Source: Rhodospirillaceae bacterium (GTDB lineage Bacteria > Pseudomonadota > Alphaproteobacteria > Rhodospirillales_A > Casp-alpha2). Taken from it: DNA of 8,575 nt. Shown piece by piece: positions 1 to 8,135 of this stretch. Location of the stretch: assembly GCA_003488105.1 (NCBI GenBank), contig DNMS01000183.1:1-8575 (forward strand), given 5' to 3'. The notes beneath the pieces were generated by a model. It worked only from the letters and a program-made list of their open reading frames with translations. It made no database searches and was not told where the DNA came from. The position numbers were made by a program, and so were the translations under genes. Every line of letters starts with the position of its first letter. Within the stretch, counting starts at the first letter, position 1.

Positions 1-5
1 CCTTC

Positions 6-1055
6 ATGTCCAACATAGAAATCATCGCCGAAGCCGAGCTTACGGCGCTTGCCGCCCATGCCTTTGAAAATGCGGGCCTGTCCGCCGCTGATGCCGCCGT
101 CACCGCCCGCCATCTGATCCTGATGGATCTGATGGGCGTGTCGACCCACGGCGTCCATCGCATCGAACAGTATGTAAAGCGCATCCAGGCCGGGGTCGTC
201 GATGCCAAGGCCAAGGTCGCCACGGAGGACCGCGCGCCGTCACTCGCCGTGGTCGACGGCGGCAATGGTCAAGGCCATGTCGCCGCCCAGCGCGCCTTCG
301 ATATCGCCCTGGAAAAGGCCAAGACGACGGGCATCAGCTATGTCGCCGTGCGCCGCTCCGGCCATTTCGGCGGCACCGCCAGCTACGGTTATCTCGCCGC
401 CCAGGCGGGCATGATCCTGATGACCGGCACGGGGGCGTCCCCGGCCATGGCGCCCTTTGGCGGGCGCGACCTGAAGGTCGGCAACAACCCCTTCGGCTGT
501 GCCGCCCCGGGATCGCTGGCGGATCCGGTATCGGGCTCCATGCCCTTCATCCTGGATATGGCCCAGAGCGTCGCCGCGCGCGGCAAGATGCGCAAGCTGC
601 GCGACGCGGGCGAACCCATGCCGCTGGGCTGGGCGCTCGACAAGGACGGCAACCCGACTACGGACCCCGCCGCCGGGCTTGACGGTTTCATCCAGTTCAT
701 GGGTGGGCACAAAGGCTACGGCATCGCCCTGATGGTCGACATCCTGTCGGGCCTGATGTCAGGCGGCGAATACCTGGACCAGACCCGCCAGATGTGGGAC
801 GAGGACGGCCCCCAGGGCACGTCTCATTTCTTCATCGCCCTCGACCCCGCGCGTCTGCTGGAGACCGGCGAATATGATCGCCGCATGGCCGATTTCCGCG
901 ACCGCATCAAGACGACCGCCCCGTTCAACGAAGGCGGCGAGGTTTTGTTGCCGGGTGAGATAGAGATGCGCAATCTGACCGACCGCCGTGCCAAGGGCAT
1001 CCCCGTGCCGGCGCAAACCCTGGCCGAGGTCCGCACCCTTGCGGAAGGCCTCTGA
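6..1055 (+). CDS. Ldh_2-family malate/L-lactate-type dehydrogenase
   Basis: This 349-residue protein belongs to the Ldh_2 family (COG2055), which has its own fold and is unrelated to classical lactate or malate dehydrogenases. Members are cytoplasmic and use NAD(P) to interconvert 2-hydroxy acids and 2-oxo acids such as malate, lactate, ureidoglycolate or sulfolactate. Visible family motifs are STHG at residues 46-49 with Arg52 shortly after (His48 and Arg52 are the expected catalytic and substrate residues), RRSGHFG at 116-122, GNNP at 159-162, DMA at 184-186 and GGHKGYG at 233-239. Length is normal for the family and the frame is intact. The ATG lies five bases from the window edge, so its ribosome binding site and any upstream operon partners are not visible. 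A small hairpin follows the stop. The family assignment is secure; the substrate cannot be determined here, and a link to the malate made by the fumarases downstream is speculative. Confidence 0.9.
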   Translation: MSNIEIIAEAELTALAAHAFENAGLSAADAAVTARHLILMDLMGVSTHGVHRIEQYVKRIQAGVVDAKAKVATEDRAPSLAVVDGGNGQGHVAAQRAFDIALEKAKTTGISYVAVRRSGHFGGTASYGYLAAQAGMILMTGTGASPAMAPFGGRDLKVGNNPFGCAAPGSLADPVSGSMPFILDMAQSVAARGKMRKLRDAGEPMPLGWALDKDGNPTTDPAAGLDGFIQFMGGHKGYGIALMVDILSGLMSGGEYLDQTRQMWDEDGPQGTSHFFIALDPARLLETGEYDRRMADFRDRIKTTAPFNEGGEVLLPGEIEMRNLTDRRAKGIPVPAQTLAEVRTLAEGL

Positions 1056-1073
1056 TTACCCCATATTAGCCCT

Positions 1074-1087
1074 GCCGGCTTGCCGGC
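1074..1087 (+). terminator. weak hairpin after the dehydrogenase gene
   Basis: A 5-bp GC stem, GCCGG at 1074-1078 and CCGGC at 1083-1087, closes a 4-base CTTG loop 18 bases after the dehydrogenase stop codon. Its position suits a transcription end, but no T-run follows, so it is not a convincing intrinsic terminator. It may simply be a short GC palindrome. Confidence 0.2.
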
Positions 1088-1359
1088 TACGGTGCTAAAC
1101 GCCAAGCGGAATAAGCACAGCGGACCCGGGGGCGGTACCCGGCGCCTCCACCACAAGCTGCGTTTGAGATTTTTAACGGAATTTCGGCGCGCGCCACGCG
1201 GTTTGTGATGGGGGCGAAATAGGATCGACGCGTGTAATAAAGGCTTGGTTTGTGCTCGGCATGGTACCGCCGATATCGGGCCATTTTGATAAGTGCCAAT
1301 GATAACACAGAAGCACTTGCTGTCGCGGCCTAACACGCCATAACGACAACGGGGTTCGG

Positions 1360-1391
1360 GCGGCACCTGGCAACAGAAGCCGCCCACTTCT
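1360..1391. repeat. imperfect 32-base repeat, copy 1, with hairpin
   Basis: This segment matches 1460-1491 at 27 of 32 positions without gaps, at an offset of exactly 100 bases. It is built around an inverted repeat: GGGCGGC at 1358-1364 pairs with GCCGCCC at 1379-1385 as a perfect 7-bp stem with a 14-base loop. The shared core is GCGGCAC, then GC, ACAGA, GCCGCC and ACTTCT. A further GGTTC match (1353-1357 against 1454-1458) lies just outside, displaced by one base. No T-run follows on either strand, so a simple intrinsic terminator is unlikely. It may belong to a dispersed palindromic repeat family, but only two copies are visible here. Confidence 0.6.
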
Positions 1392-1459
1392 TCCCCCGAC
1401 ATTCTGAATCATGACTTCCCCGTTGAATCCGGAGGATCTGGGTCTTGCTGGGAGGTTCT

Positions 1460-1491
1460 GCGGCACTTTGCGACAGATGCCGCCAACTTCT
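1460..1491. repeat. imperfect 32-base repeat, copy 2, with hairpin
   Basis: This is the second copy of the repeat at 1360-1391. GCGGCA at 1460-1465 pairs with TGCCGC at 1478-1483 around a 12-base loop. A second helix can form outside it between 1453-1457 and 1485-1489 (five pairs, one of them G-U). The copy ends one base before the complement of the GAF gene's stop codon at 1493-1495, so it would form the first part of that transcript's 3' untranslated region. The stem differs in detail from copy 1, yet both copies can fold. Confidence 0.6.
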
Positions 1492-1492
1492 G

Positions 1493-2062
1493 TTAGTCCA
1501 GGATATACATGTCATCTCGCATTGCGCTCAGAAGGGCACGACGCATTTCCAACTGATCGACAATGACATCGGCGAGATCGGTCAGATACCGGCGGTCTTC
1601 CGGCGAGAAGAACTGCCGGGGATAGGTGTCGAGCAGGCACAAAGCCCCCAACACGGCACCTTCACGGGTGATCAGCGGGGCACCGACGTAAAATCGCAGG
1701 CCAAGTTGCCCCACAACGAAGGGATTGTCCTTGAACCGGGAATCCTTGGTCGCGTCCGACACGATCATGACATTCGCCTCATTGATCGTATGCGCGCAGA
1801 ACGTATCCTCACGCGGCGCTTCCTTGAGATCCACACCGCTGGATGCCTTGCACCACATACGATCCGCATCGATCATCGCGATGACCGACATGGGAACTCT
1901 GAAATGAACGGACGCCAGACGCGCTATTCTGTCAAATTGCGCCTCCGGTGGCGTATTGAGAATCGCATGCGAATGCAGAACCTGCAGGCGAAAGTCTTCG
2001 TTGTCCGGCACGGTATATGACGCACCCGCTTGTTTTTTCACCGATATTCGAGAATGTGCCAT
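1493..2062 (-). CDS. stand-alone GAF-domain protein
   Basis: This 189-residue protein is almost entirely one GAF domain, a small-molecule, redox or light sensing module usually fused to a histidine kinase, GGDEF or other output domain. The pattern typical of sensor-kinase GAF domains is clear: ILNTPPE at 34-40, FDRIARLA at 43-50, VP..VI.MID at 57-65, MWCKASSG at 69-76, APR..TFCAHTI at 82-93 (Cys89 and His91), DSRFKDNP at 107-114, GLRFYVGAPL at 121-130 and LGALCLLDTYPR at 138-149. No output domain, signal peptide or membrane segment is visible, so it must act by binding a partner or ligand, or it may be a remnant of a larger sensor. The ATG is preceded by a strong purine-rich ribosome binding site. 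It is the only complete minus-strand gene in the window and its DNA is less GC-rich than the genes around it. Ligand and role are unknown. Confidence 0.85.
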   Translation of the reverse strand: MAHSRISVKKQAGASYTVPDNEDFRLQVLHSHAILNTPPEAQFDRIARLASVHFRVPMSVIAMIDADRMWCKASSGVDLKEAPREDTFCAHTINEANVMIVSDATKDSRFKDNPFVVGQLGLRFYVGAPLITREGAVLGALCLLDTYPRQFFSPEDRRYLTDLADVIVDQLEMRRALLSAMRDDMYILD

Positions 2063-2067
2063 GAACG

Positions 2068-2078
2068 CCTCCCTCCTT
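2068..2078 (-). promoter_or_regulatory. strong ribosome binding site of the GAF gene
   Basis: Read on the minus strand this is AAGGAGGGAGG, ending five bases before the ATG at 2062-2060. It is one of the best Shine-Dalgarno matches in the window, and it supports the chosen start. Confidence 0.65.
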
Positions 2079-2169
2079 CTTCCGAACAGCGCGCAACTGC
2101 GCCGGGCGACTTAACCAATGTTTTCCGAAGGCAGCGCAATTTCCATGCCAGGAGGGATAATTGGAGGAA

Positions 2170-2283
2170 ATGATGGGGCCGCGTGTTTCCGTCTTCGCTT
2201 TCTTCGCATTCAGAACCTTCATTTACTCAAGACTCTGGCCCGCGTTCCCTGCTAAAAACGGGGCATGGAAGAAAGCCCACTGA
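2170..2283 (+). CDS. possible 37-residue leader ORF overlapping the sspB start
   Basis: An ATG-ATG pair at 2170-2175 opens a 37-residue frame that ends with TGA at 2281-2283, 19 bases into sspB in another frame. GGAGG at 2163-2167 lies five bases before the second ATG, and AGGAGGG at 2150-2156 lies before an in-frame TTG at 2161, so two ribosome binding sites could serve this frame. The peptide has an aromatic, hydrophobic middle (VSVFAFFAFRTFIY) and a basic end (WKKAH). I know no homologue. The sspB ATG itself has only a poor GGGG directly before it, so a translated leader could deliver ribosomes to sspB. It could equally be chance, as purine-rich stretches are common. Confidence 0.25.
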   Translation: MMGPRVSVFAFFAFRTFIYSRLWPAFPAKNGAWKKAH

Positions 2284-2768
2284 GATATGACGTCTGGATC
2301 GAGGATGCGCTGCGCACCGTGATCCGCAACGCCCTGGCCCACGCCGCGCGCGAAGGCCTGCCCGGCGAACACCATTTCTACATCACCTTCCGCATGGAAG
2401 ACCCCGGTGTCGTTGTGCCGCCTTATCTGCACGCCCAGCACCCGGAAGAGATGACCATCGTCATCCAGCACCAGTTCGACAATCTGCATGTCGACCAGGA
2501 CGCGTTTGAAATTACCCTGTTCTTCAAGGGCAAGGGGGAGCGACTGCGCGTTCCCTTCCGCGCCATCACCGCGTTCTCCGATCCGTCCGTCAACTTCGGC
2601 CTGCAACTGAAGATGATCACGACGGACGAAGACGACGAGTTGGAAGACGACGGCATCTATGCGGAACAGGAAATTTCCCTGGATGCCTCGAATTCAGATG
2701 CGACCGAGGACGACGGCGACGGCAAGATGGGCGAAGTGATCGCACTCGACACGTTTCGCAAGAAATAG
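2265..2768 (+). CDS. sspB: SspB, ClpXP protease adaptor
   Basis: This 167-residue protein has the layout of alphaproteobacterial SspB, the adaptor that tethers ssrA-tagged, ribosome-rescued proteins to the ClpX unfoldase for degradation in the cytoplasm. The folded peptide-binding domain covers roughly residues 7-118, with the conserved LRYDVWIEDALR start, LPGEHHFYITF at 32-42, the HP..M.IVIQHQFDNL segment at 59-74, LFFKGKGERLRVPF at 85-98 and AITAFSDPSVNFGLQL at 100-115. A strongly acidic linker follows (about 121-152). The C-terminal tail VIALDTFRKK is the expected ClpX-docking motif that such adaptors carry at the end of a flexible linker. The start is fixed because the conserved domain begins six residues later and no other start fits, even though the ribosome binding site is weak. 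The class I fumarase follows 71 bases downstream; I recall sspB lying near fumarase genes in other alphaproteobacteria, but cannot check that here. Confidence 0.9.
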   Translation: MEESPLRYDVWIEDALRTVIRNALAHAAREGLPGEHHFYITFRMEDPGVVVPPYLHAQHPEEMTIVIQHQFDNLHVDQDAFEITLFFKGKGERLRVPFRAITAFSDPSVNFGLQLKMITTDEDDELEDDGIYAEQEISLDASNSDATEDDGDGKMGEVIALDTFRKK

Positions 2769-2839
2769 CCCGCCGCGCATCCGGGGTCGAACCGACTTCT
2801 TAAAGACAAAACCCACTCTAGCTTTCGAGGACCGCGACG

Positions 2840-4465
<1,626 letters not shown>

Positions 4466-4498
4466 GAGCCGCCCGCACATCAAGGGAGGCTCATCGCC

Positions 4499-5902
4499 AT
4501 GGACGAAAGCAACATTCACCGTATCGAAAAAGACACCCTCGGCGATGTCCGGGTGCCCGCCGACAAATACTGGGGGGCACAGACCCAGCGCGCCCTGGAA
4601 AATTTCCCCATCGGCGAGGGCACCATGCCGACGGCGCTGATCCACGCCTTCGCGCGGCAGAAACAGGCCGCCGCCCGGGCCAACATGAAACTGGGCAAGC
4701 TGGACAAGCGCCTGGGCGATGCCATCGATCAGGCCGCGGGCGAGGTCGCGGCCGGCGACTGGGACGCCCAGTTCCCCCTGCCCGTGTGGCAGACCGGGTC
4801 CGGCACCCAGACCAACATGAACCTGAACGAGGTCATCGCCAACCGGGCCATCGACATCCTGGGCGGCACGTTGGGGTCCAAGGACCCGGTCCATCCCAAC
4901 GACCACGTCAACATGTCCCAGTCGTCCAACGACAGCATGCCGACGGCCATGCACATCGCCCTGGCCCTGGAATGCCACAACCGCCTGCTGCCCGCCCTTG
5001 AGGGCATGGAAGCGGTGCTGCTGGAGAAATCCAAGGCCTTCCACGATGTCATCAAGATCGGCCGCACCCATCTGCAGGACGCGACGCCGTTGCGGCTCGG
5101 CTCCGAATTCGGGGCCTATGCCCATCAGACCCGCCAGAACATCGAACGCCTGCACAAATCCCTGGCGCAGATCTACGAGCTGGCCCAGGGCGGCACGGCC
5201 GTGGGCTCGGGCATCAACGCGCCCAAGGGCTTCGATGCGGCCTTCTGCACGGAAGCGGCGGAGCTGACCGGCCTGCCGTTCAAGCCCTGTCCGGACAAGT
5301 TCTATGCCCTGGCCGCCCACGATGCGCTGGTCAACCTATCGGGCAAGCTCAACACCATCGCCGTGACCAACCACAAGATCGCCGACGACATCCGGCTGCT
5401 CGCCTCGGGCCCGCGCTCGGGCCTGGCCGAACTGATCCTGCCGGCGAACGAGCCAGGATCGTCGATCATGCCGGGCAAGGTCAACCCGACCCAGGCGGAA
5501 GCCCTGACCCAGGTCGCCGCCCGCGTCATGGGCAACCATGTGACGGTGACCTTCGCGTCCAGCCACGGGCATCTGCAATTGAACGTCTACAAGCCGGTGA
5601 TCGTCGCGACGCATCTGGAATCCATCCGGCTTTTGTCCGACGCCATGGCAAGCTTCACGGAACGCTGCCTCAAGGGCATCGAGCCCAACCGCGAGGTCAT
5701 CGCCCGCCATCTCAACAACTCGCTGATGCTGGTGACGGCGCTCAACCCGCATATCGGCTACGACAAGGCGGCCGAGATCGCCAAGAAGGCGCACAAAGAC
5801 GGATCGACCCTGCGAGAGGCCGCCGAGGCCCTTGGCATCCTCACCGGCGCCGAATTCGATAAGCTGGTCAACCCGAAGGACATGCTGGGAGAAAACGAGT
5901 GA
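4499..5902 (+). CDS. fumC: class II fumarate hydratase
   Basis: This 467-residue protein is class II fumarase, the cofactor-free tetrameric enzyme of the fumarase/aspartase superfamily, which performs the same fumarate-malate hydration as the gene before it. Its length equals that of E. coli FumC. The [19 protein letters not shown] segment is at 99-117, [14 protein letters not shown] at 132-145, [10 protein letters not shown] at 188-197 with catalytic His191, and the family signature [11 protein letters not shown] at 320-330 with the catalytic loop serine Ser321. A good ribosome binding site, AAGGGAGG at 4482-4489, lies nine bases before the ATG, so it can be translated independently of the class I gene. 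The stop overlaps the next start as GTGA. Argininosuccinate and adenylosuccinate lyases share the fold, but the high similarity to FumC throughout makes them unlikely. Confidence 0.95.
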   Translation: MDESNIHRIEKDTLGDVRVPADKYWGAQTQRALENFPIGEGTMPTALIHAFARQKQAAARANMKLGKLDKRLGDAIDQAAGEVAAGDWDAQFPLPVWQTGSGTQTNMNLNEVIANRAIDILGGTLGSKDPVHPNDHVNMSQSSNDSMPTAMHIALALECHNRLLPALEGMEAVLLEKSKAFHDVIKIGRTHLQDATPLRLGSEFGAYAHQTRQNIERLHKSLAQIYELAQGGTAVGSGINAPKGFDAAFCTEAAELTGLPFKPCPDKFYALAAHDALVNLSGKLNTIAVTNHKIADDIRLLASGPRSGLAELILPANEPGSSIMPGKVNPTQAEALTQVAARVMGNHVTVTFASSHGHLQLNVYKPVIVATHLESIRLLSDAMASFTERCLKGIEPNREVIARHLNNSLMLVTALNPHIGYDKAAEIAKKAHKDGSTLREAAEALGILTGAEFDKLVNPKDMLGENE

Positions 5903-6636
5903 GCGACAAGATCACCATCATCACCGGGGCCAGCCGCGGCATCGGCCGGGCGACGGCGCTTCTGGCCGCCAAGGCCGGGCACGCGGTCTGCGTCAACTAC
6001 GTGTCCGACAAGGCGGCCGCCGACGCCGTGGTCAAGGAAATCACCGACGCCGGGGGCAAGGCCATCGCCGTCGCCGCCGACACCGGCGTCGAGGCCGATG
6101 TGATCCGCATGTTCGAGACCGTGGACAAGGAACTGGGCACCGTCACGGGCCTGGTCAGCAACGCCGGCATTCACGGGCCGCGCGGGCCGGTCAAGGACCT
6201 GACCGCCGACGACATCCGCCGCGTGCTGGAGGTCAACGTGCTGGGCTTGTTCCTCTGCGCTCAGCAGGCGGTCAAGCGCATGTCGACGGACAATGGCGGG
6301 GCGGGCGGCGCCATCGTCAATATTTCCTCGGGTGCGGCGACCATCGGCGCGCCCGGCGGCGGCGTGCTTTACGCCGCGTCCAAGGGGGCTGTGAACAGCT
6401 TTTCCACGGGCTTGGCCCAGGAAGTCGTCCGCCAGGGTATTCGCGTCAACACGGTGGCCCCCGGCCTGACGGAAACGGACATGACCCGTGACGGCCTGGC
6501 CAAACGGGCCCCGGCCACGCCGCTCGGCCGCGCCGGCAAGCCGGAGGAAATCGCCCAGGGGATCATGTTCCTGCTGTCCGACGAAGCGTCGTACATTTCC
6601 TGCGCCAATCTGCGGGTGTCCGGCGGAAAACCTTGA
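5899..6636 (+). CDS. short-chain dehydrogenase/reductase
   Basis: This 245-residue protein is a classical SDR, an NAD(P)-dependent Rossmann-fold oxidoreductase related to FabG. It shows the nucleotide-binding TGASRGIG at 9-16, SNAG at 87-90, the helix-4 Asn113 in EVNVLG, the serine segment VNISSG at 140-145, the catalytic Tyr158-x3-Lys162 in YAASK, and the [12 protein letters not shown] segment at 184-195. [12 protein letters not shown] after the second strand, without an acidic residue at its tip, hints at NADP preference. The start is a GTG at 5899 that overlaps the fumC stop (GTGA), supported by GGGAGA at 5887-5892, so translational coupling to fumC is likely. Substrate is unknown: SDRs of this type act on sugars, hydroxy acids, 3-oxoacyl chains and many others. 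The C-terminus ends SGGKP, slightly shorter than FabG, so true fatty-acid FabG is unlikely. Confidence 0.88.
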   Translation: MSDKITIITGASRGIGRATALLAAKAGHAVCVNYVSDKAAADAVVKEITDAGGKAIAVAADTGVEADVIRMFETVDKELGTVTGLVSNAGIHGPRGPVKDLTADDIRRVLEVNVLGLFLCAQQAVKRMSTDNGGAGGAIVNISSGAATIGAPGGGVLYAASKGAVNSFSTGLAQEVVRQGIRVNTVAPGLTETDMTRDGLAKRAPATPLGRAGKPEEIAQGIMFLLSDEASYISCANLRVSGGKP

Positions 6637-7079
6637 AATGCGGCGTCATCGTCCGCGCCATGGACGCCGCCGACCTAGGCGTCGCGCGCGGCCTGATGGC
6701 GCAATTGGGGTATGAGATCACGGCGGACGATCTGGCGGTGCGCTTCGGCGCCGTGGCGGGCGACGCCAACCATGCGCTTCTGGTCGCCGAACGGGGCGGT
6801 CTACTCGTGGGCCTAGTACATGTGTTCGCCCGCCCGGCCCTGGAAAAACCCGTGGAAGCGGTCATCCAGTCCCTGGTGGTCGACGCTCGGGCGCGCGGCG
6901 CCGGCATCGGCCGCGCCCTCATGGAGCGGGCGGAAGCCTGGGCGCGGGCGCGGGGGCTTGCCTCCGTCGCCCTCCACACCACGCTGACCCGGGCCGATGC
7001 CCGGGCCTTCTACGCCCGCCTGGGCTACGCGGAAGCGGCGGAGGCGGCCTTGCTGCGTAAGACACTGGACACGGCATGA
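6633..7079 (+). CDS. GNAT-family N-acetyltransferase
   Basis: This 148-residue protein has the GNAT fold, which transfers an acyl group from acetyl-CoA to an amine. The first strand VIVRAMDAADL is at 5-15. The acetyl-CoA pyrophosphate-binding motif A is SLVVDARARGAGIGRALMER, residues 80-99, with R88-G-A-G-I-G93, and the C-terminal ARAFYARLGY at 123-132 is typical of the family. Start choice matters: the TTG at 6633 overlaps the SDR stop (TTGA), has a weak GCGGA just upstream, and includes the first strand. The only other in-frame option nearby, the ATG at 6660, would delete most of that strand, so TTG is preferred. Substrate is unknown; amino acids, polyamines, aminoglycosides and protein N-termini are all possible in this family. 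Confidence 0.85.
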   Translation: MKCGVIVRAMDAADLGVARGLMAQLGYEITADDLAVRFGAVAGDANHALLVAERGGLLVGLVHVFARPALEKPVEAVIQSLVVDARARGAGIGRALMERAEAWARARGLASVALHTTLTRADARAFYARLGYAEAAEAALLRKTLDTA

Positions 7080-7705
7080 CCGACATCGTCTTCAGCGGCC
7101 CCAAGTCGGCCCCCCTGACCGTGGCATTGGCCCATGGCGCCGGCGCCCCCATGGACAGCCCCTATATGGACGCCTTCGCTGAAGGCTTGGCGGCGCGTGG
7201 GCTGCGCTGTGCGCGGTTCGAATTCCCCTACATGGCGCAGCGCCGCGACGACGGCAAAAAGCGCCCGCCCAATCCGGCGCGGGTGCTGCTGGCGACCTGG
7301 CGCGCGGTGATCGACGAGATCGGCCGAGACAATCTGGTGATCGGCGGCAAATCCATGGGCGGGCGCATGGCCTCCATGGTCGCGGCTGACCTGGAATCCG
7401 AAGGCACGCCCGTGCGCGGCGTGGTCTGCCTGGGTTATCCCTTCCACCCCCCGGGCAAGCCGGACAAGCTGCGCACGGAACACCTTGAAACGCTGAAGAC
7501 CAAGACCCTGATCTGCCAGGGGACGCGCGACCCCTTCGGCACGGAGGCCGAGGTGCCGGAATATCCCCTGTCCAAGGCGATCCGCCTGATGTGGCTGGCC
7601 GACGGCGATCACGGCTTCAAACCGCGCAAGGCCTCCGGCAGGACGGAAGCCGAAAACTGGGATGCCGCCCTCGACGCCATTCAGGCATTCTGCGCCAAAC
7701 TGTGA
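7076..7705 (+). CDS. small alpha/beta hydrolase (KANL3/Tex30-like)
   Basis: This 209-residue protein is a compact alpha/beta hydrolase of the dienelactone-hydrolase-like KANL3/Tex30 group (COG3571). The oxyanion-hole region is LAHGAGAPMDSP at 18-29. The nucleophile elbow is G-K-S-M-G with Ser93, the likely acid Asp152 lies in GTRDPFG, and the likely base His179 lies in DGDHGFKP, completing a Ser-Asp-His triad in the right order. No signal peptide or membrane segment is seen, so it is probably cytoplasmic. The ATG at 7076 overlaps the acetyltransferase stop (ATGA) with little ribosome binding site of its own, which points to coupling. The bacterial members have no well-defined substrate that I can name; an esterase or peptidase-like activity is an inference from the triad. 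Confidence 0.85.
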   Translation: MTDIVFSGPKSAPLTVALAHGAGAPMDSPYMDAFAEGLAARGLRCARFEFPYMAQRRDDGKKRPPNPARVLLATWRAVIDEIGRDNLVIGGKSMGGRMASMVAADLESEGTPVRGVVCLGYPFHPPGKPDKLRTEHLETLKTKTLICQGTRDPFGTEAEVPEYPLSKAIRLMWLADGDHGFKPRKASGRTEAENWDAALDAIQAFCAKL

Positions 7706-7706
7706 C

Positions 7707-7712
7707 AGGAGA
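7707..7712 (+). promoter_or_regulatory. ribosome binding site that sets the VOC gene start
   Basis: AGGAGA lies six bases before the ATG at 7719 in the 13-base gap after the hydrolase stop. It favours that ATG over an in-frame ATG at 7662, which would add 19 unconserved residues and overlap the hydrolase gene by 44 bases. Confidence 0.6.
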
Positions 7713-7718
7713 CAGGCC

Positions 7719-8135
7719 ATGACCATTTCCGGACTGGACCATTTCAACATCCGCGCCCGCGACATGGACACCATGCGCGACTTCTTCGTTGATGTCATCG
7801 GCCTGACGGTCGGCGACCGGCCGAATTTCCCGTTTCCCGGATACTGGCTTTACGGCACGGAGGGATCGGGTGCCATCGTGCATCTGGTTCCCGGCGACCG
7901 GGAGCGCAATTACGTCGTCGGCCACGGTGCCGGCCAAGGCAACGGCGCCCAGGACGGCACCGGCGTGATCGATCATCTGGCCTTCAAGGGCACCGATGCC
8001 GACGGCCTGATCGCGCGGCTGACGGCGCGCGGCATCGACCATACGGCGCGCGAATTGCCGGGCGGCGCGGCGCAGCAGATTTTCTGCGCCGGCCCCGAAG
8101 GCGTGACCATCGAGGTCGTGATCCCGACGCCCTAG
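7719..8135 (+). CDS. VOC-family (glyoxalase-fold) protein
   Basis: This 138-residue protein belongs to the vicinal oxygen chelate superfamily, which includes glyoxalase I, extradiol dioxygenases, methylmalonyl-CoA epimerase and fosfomycin/bleomycin resistance proteins. It opens with GLDHFNIRARDMDTMRDFF at 5-23 and has two beta-alpha-beta modules (about 5-57 and 83-136). Possible metal ligands are His8, His55, His86 and Glu132 (VTIEVVI), which would suit a divalent-metal enzyme rather than a metal-free antibiotic-binding protein. GYWLYGTEGSGAIVHL at 41-56 is common in uncharacterised proteobacterial VOC proteins. It is the last plus-strand gene of the run starting with the class I fumarase. 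Its TAG stop is shared in part with the convergent gene's stop. The reaction cannot be named; lactoylglutathione lyase is one option among several. Confidence 0.85.
   Translation: MTISGLDHFNIRARDMDTMRDFFVDVIGLTVGDRPNFPFPGYWLYGTEGSGAIVHLVPGDRERNYVVGHGAGQGNGAQDGTGVIDHLAFKGTDADGLIARLTARGIDHTARELPGGAAQQIFCAGPEGVTIEVVIPTP
8132..8135. other. interlocked stop codons of convergent genes
   Basis: The palindrome CTAG holds the TAG stop of the plus-strand VOC gene (8133-8135) and the TAG stop of the minus-strand PhnB-like gene (complement of 8132-8134). This leaves no intergenic space for terminators, so each transcript must run into the other gene as antisense. Confidence 0.85.

Larger units (their letters stand above)
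1056..1492. other. 437-base intergenic region without a credible gene
   Basis: This is the longest gene-free stretch in the window, between the dehydrogenase stop and the GAF gene stop on the other strand. Open frames exist on the minus strand, but their translations are rich in Arg, Pro, Ser and Trp, match no family I recognise, and some run deep into the dehydrogenase gene as antisense shadows. Composition is lower in GC than the neighbours: the 60 bases from 1201 are 52% GC by count. It contains a weak hairpin at 1074-1087, a 5-bp stem at 1126-1130/1138-1142, a perfect 10-base palindrome at 1186-1195, and two copies of a 32-base hairpin repeat at 1360-1391 and 1460-1491. No tRNA-like fold or clear promoter was seen. 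Confidence 0.6.

Noticed and set aside
1131..1271. Inverted 9-base pair GGCGGTACC (1131-1139) and GGTACCGCC (1263-1271)
   Set aside because: It contains the self-complementary GGTACC. A rough count of possible pairs in about 440 bases makes a 9-base inverted match not surprising, and the match does not extend.
1257..1272. A possible third, more diverged copy of the 100-base-spaced hairpin repeat
   Set aside because: Only a short CGGC/GCCG stem and scattered matches are present; it does not align with the 32-base repeat without large gaps.
1287..1305. Two TGATAA motifs 13 bases apart, resembling an FNR or Fur-type operator
   Set aside because: They are direct rather than inverted, fit neither TTGAT-N4-ATCAA nor a Fur box, and are not next to a gene start.
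824..1402. A 192-codon minus-strand frame covering the end of the dehydrogenase and part of the gene-free stretch
   Set aside because: More than a third is antisense to the dehydrogenase, the translation is Arg/Pro/Ser-rich without motifs, and no ribosome binding site is evident.
1445..2020. A 191-codon plus-strand frame antisense to the GAF gene
   Set aside because: The opposite strand encodes a GAF domain with many conserved motifs and a strong ribosome binding site; the plus-strand translation resembles no family I know.
2156..2161. GATAAT upstream of sspB as a -10 promoter box
   Set aside because: No acceptable -35 element lies 16-18 bases upstream, and the same bases are better explained as the spacer between two purine-rich ribosome-binding-like motifs.
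7662..7718. A 19-codon N-terminal extension of the VOC gene from ATG 7662
   Set aside because: It overlaps the end of the hydrolase gene, encodes unconserved residues, and a good ribosome binding site stands in front of the ATG at 7719 where the conserved domain begins.
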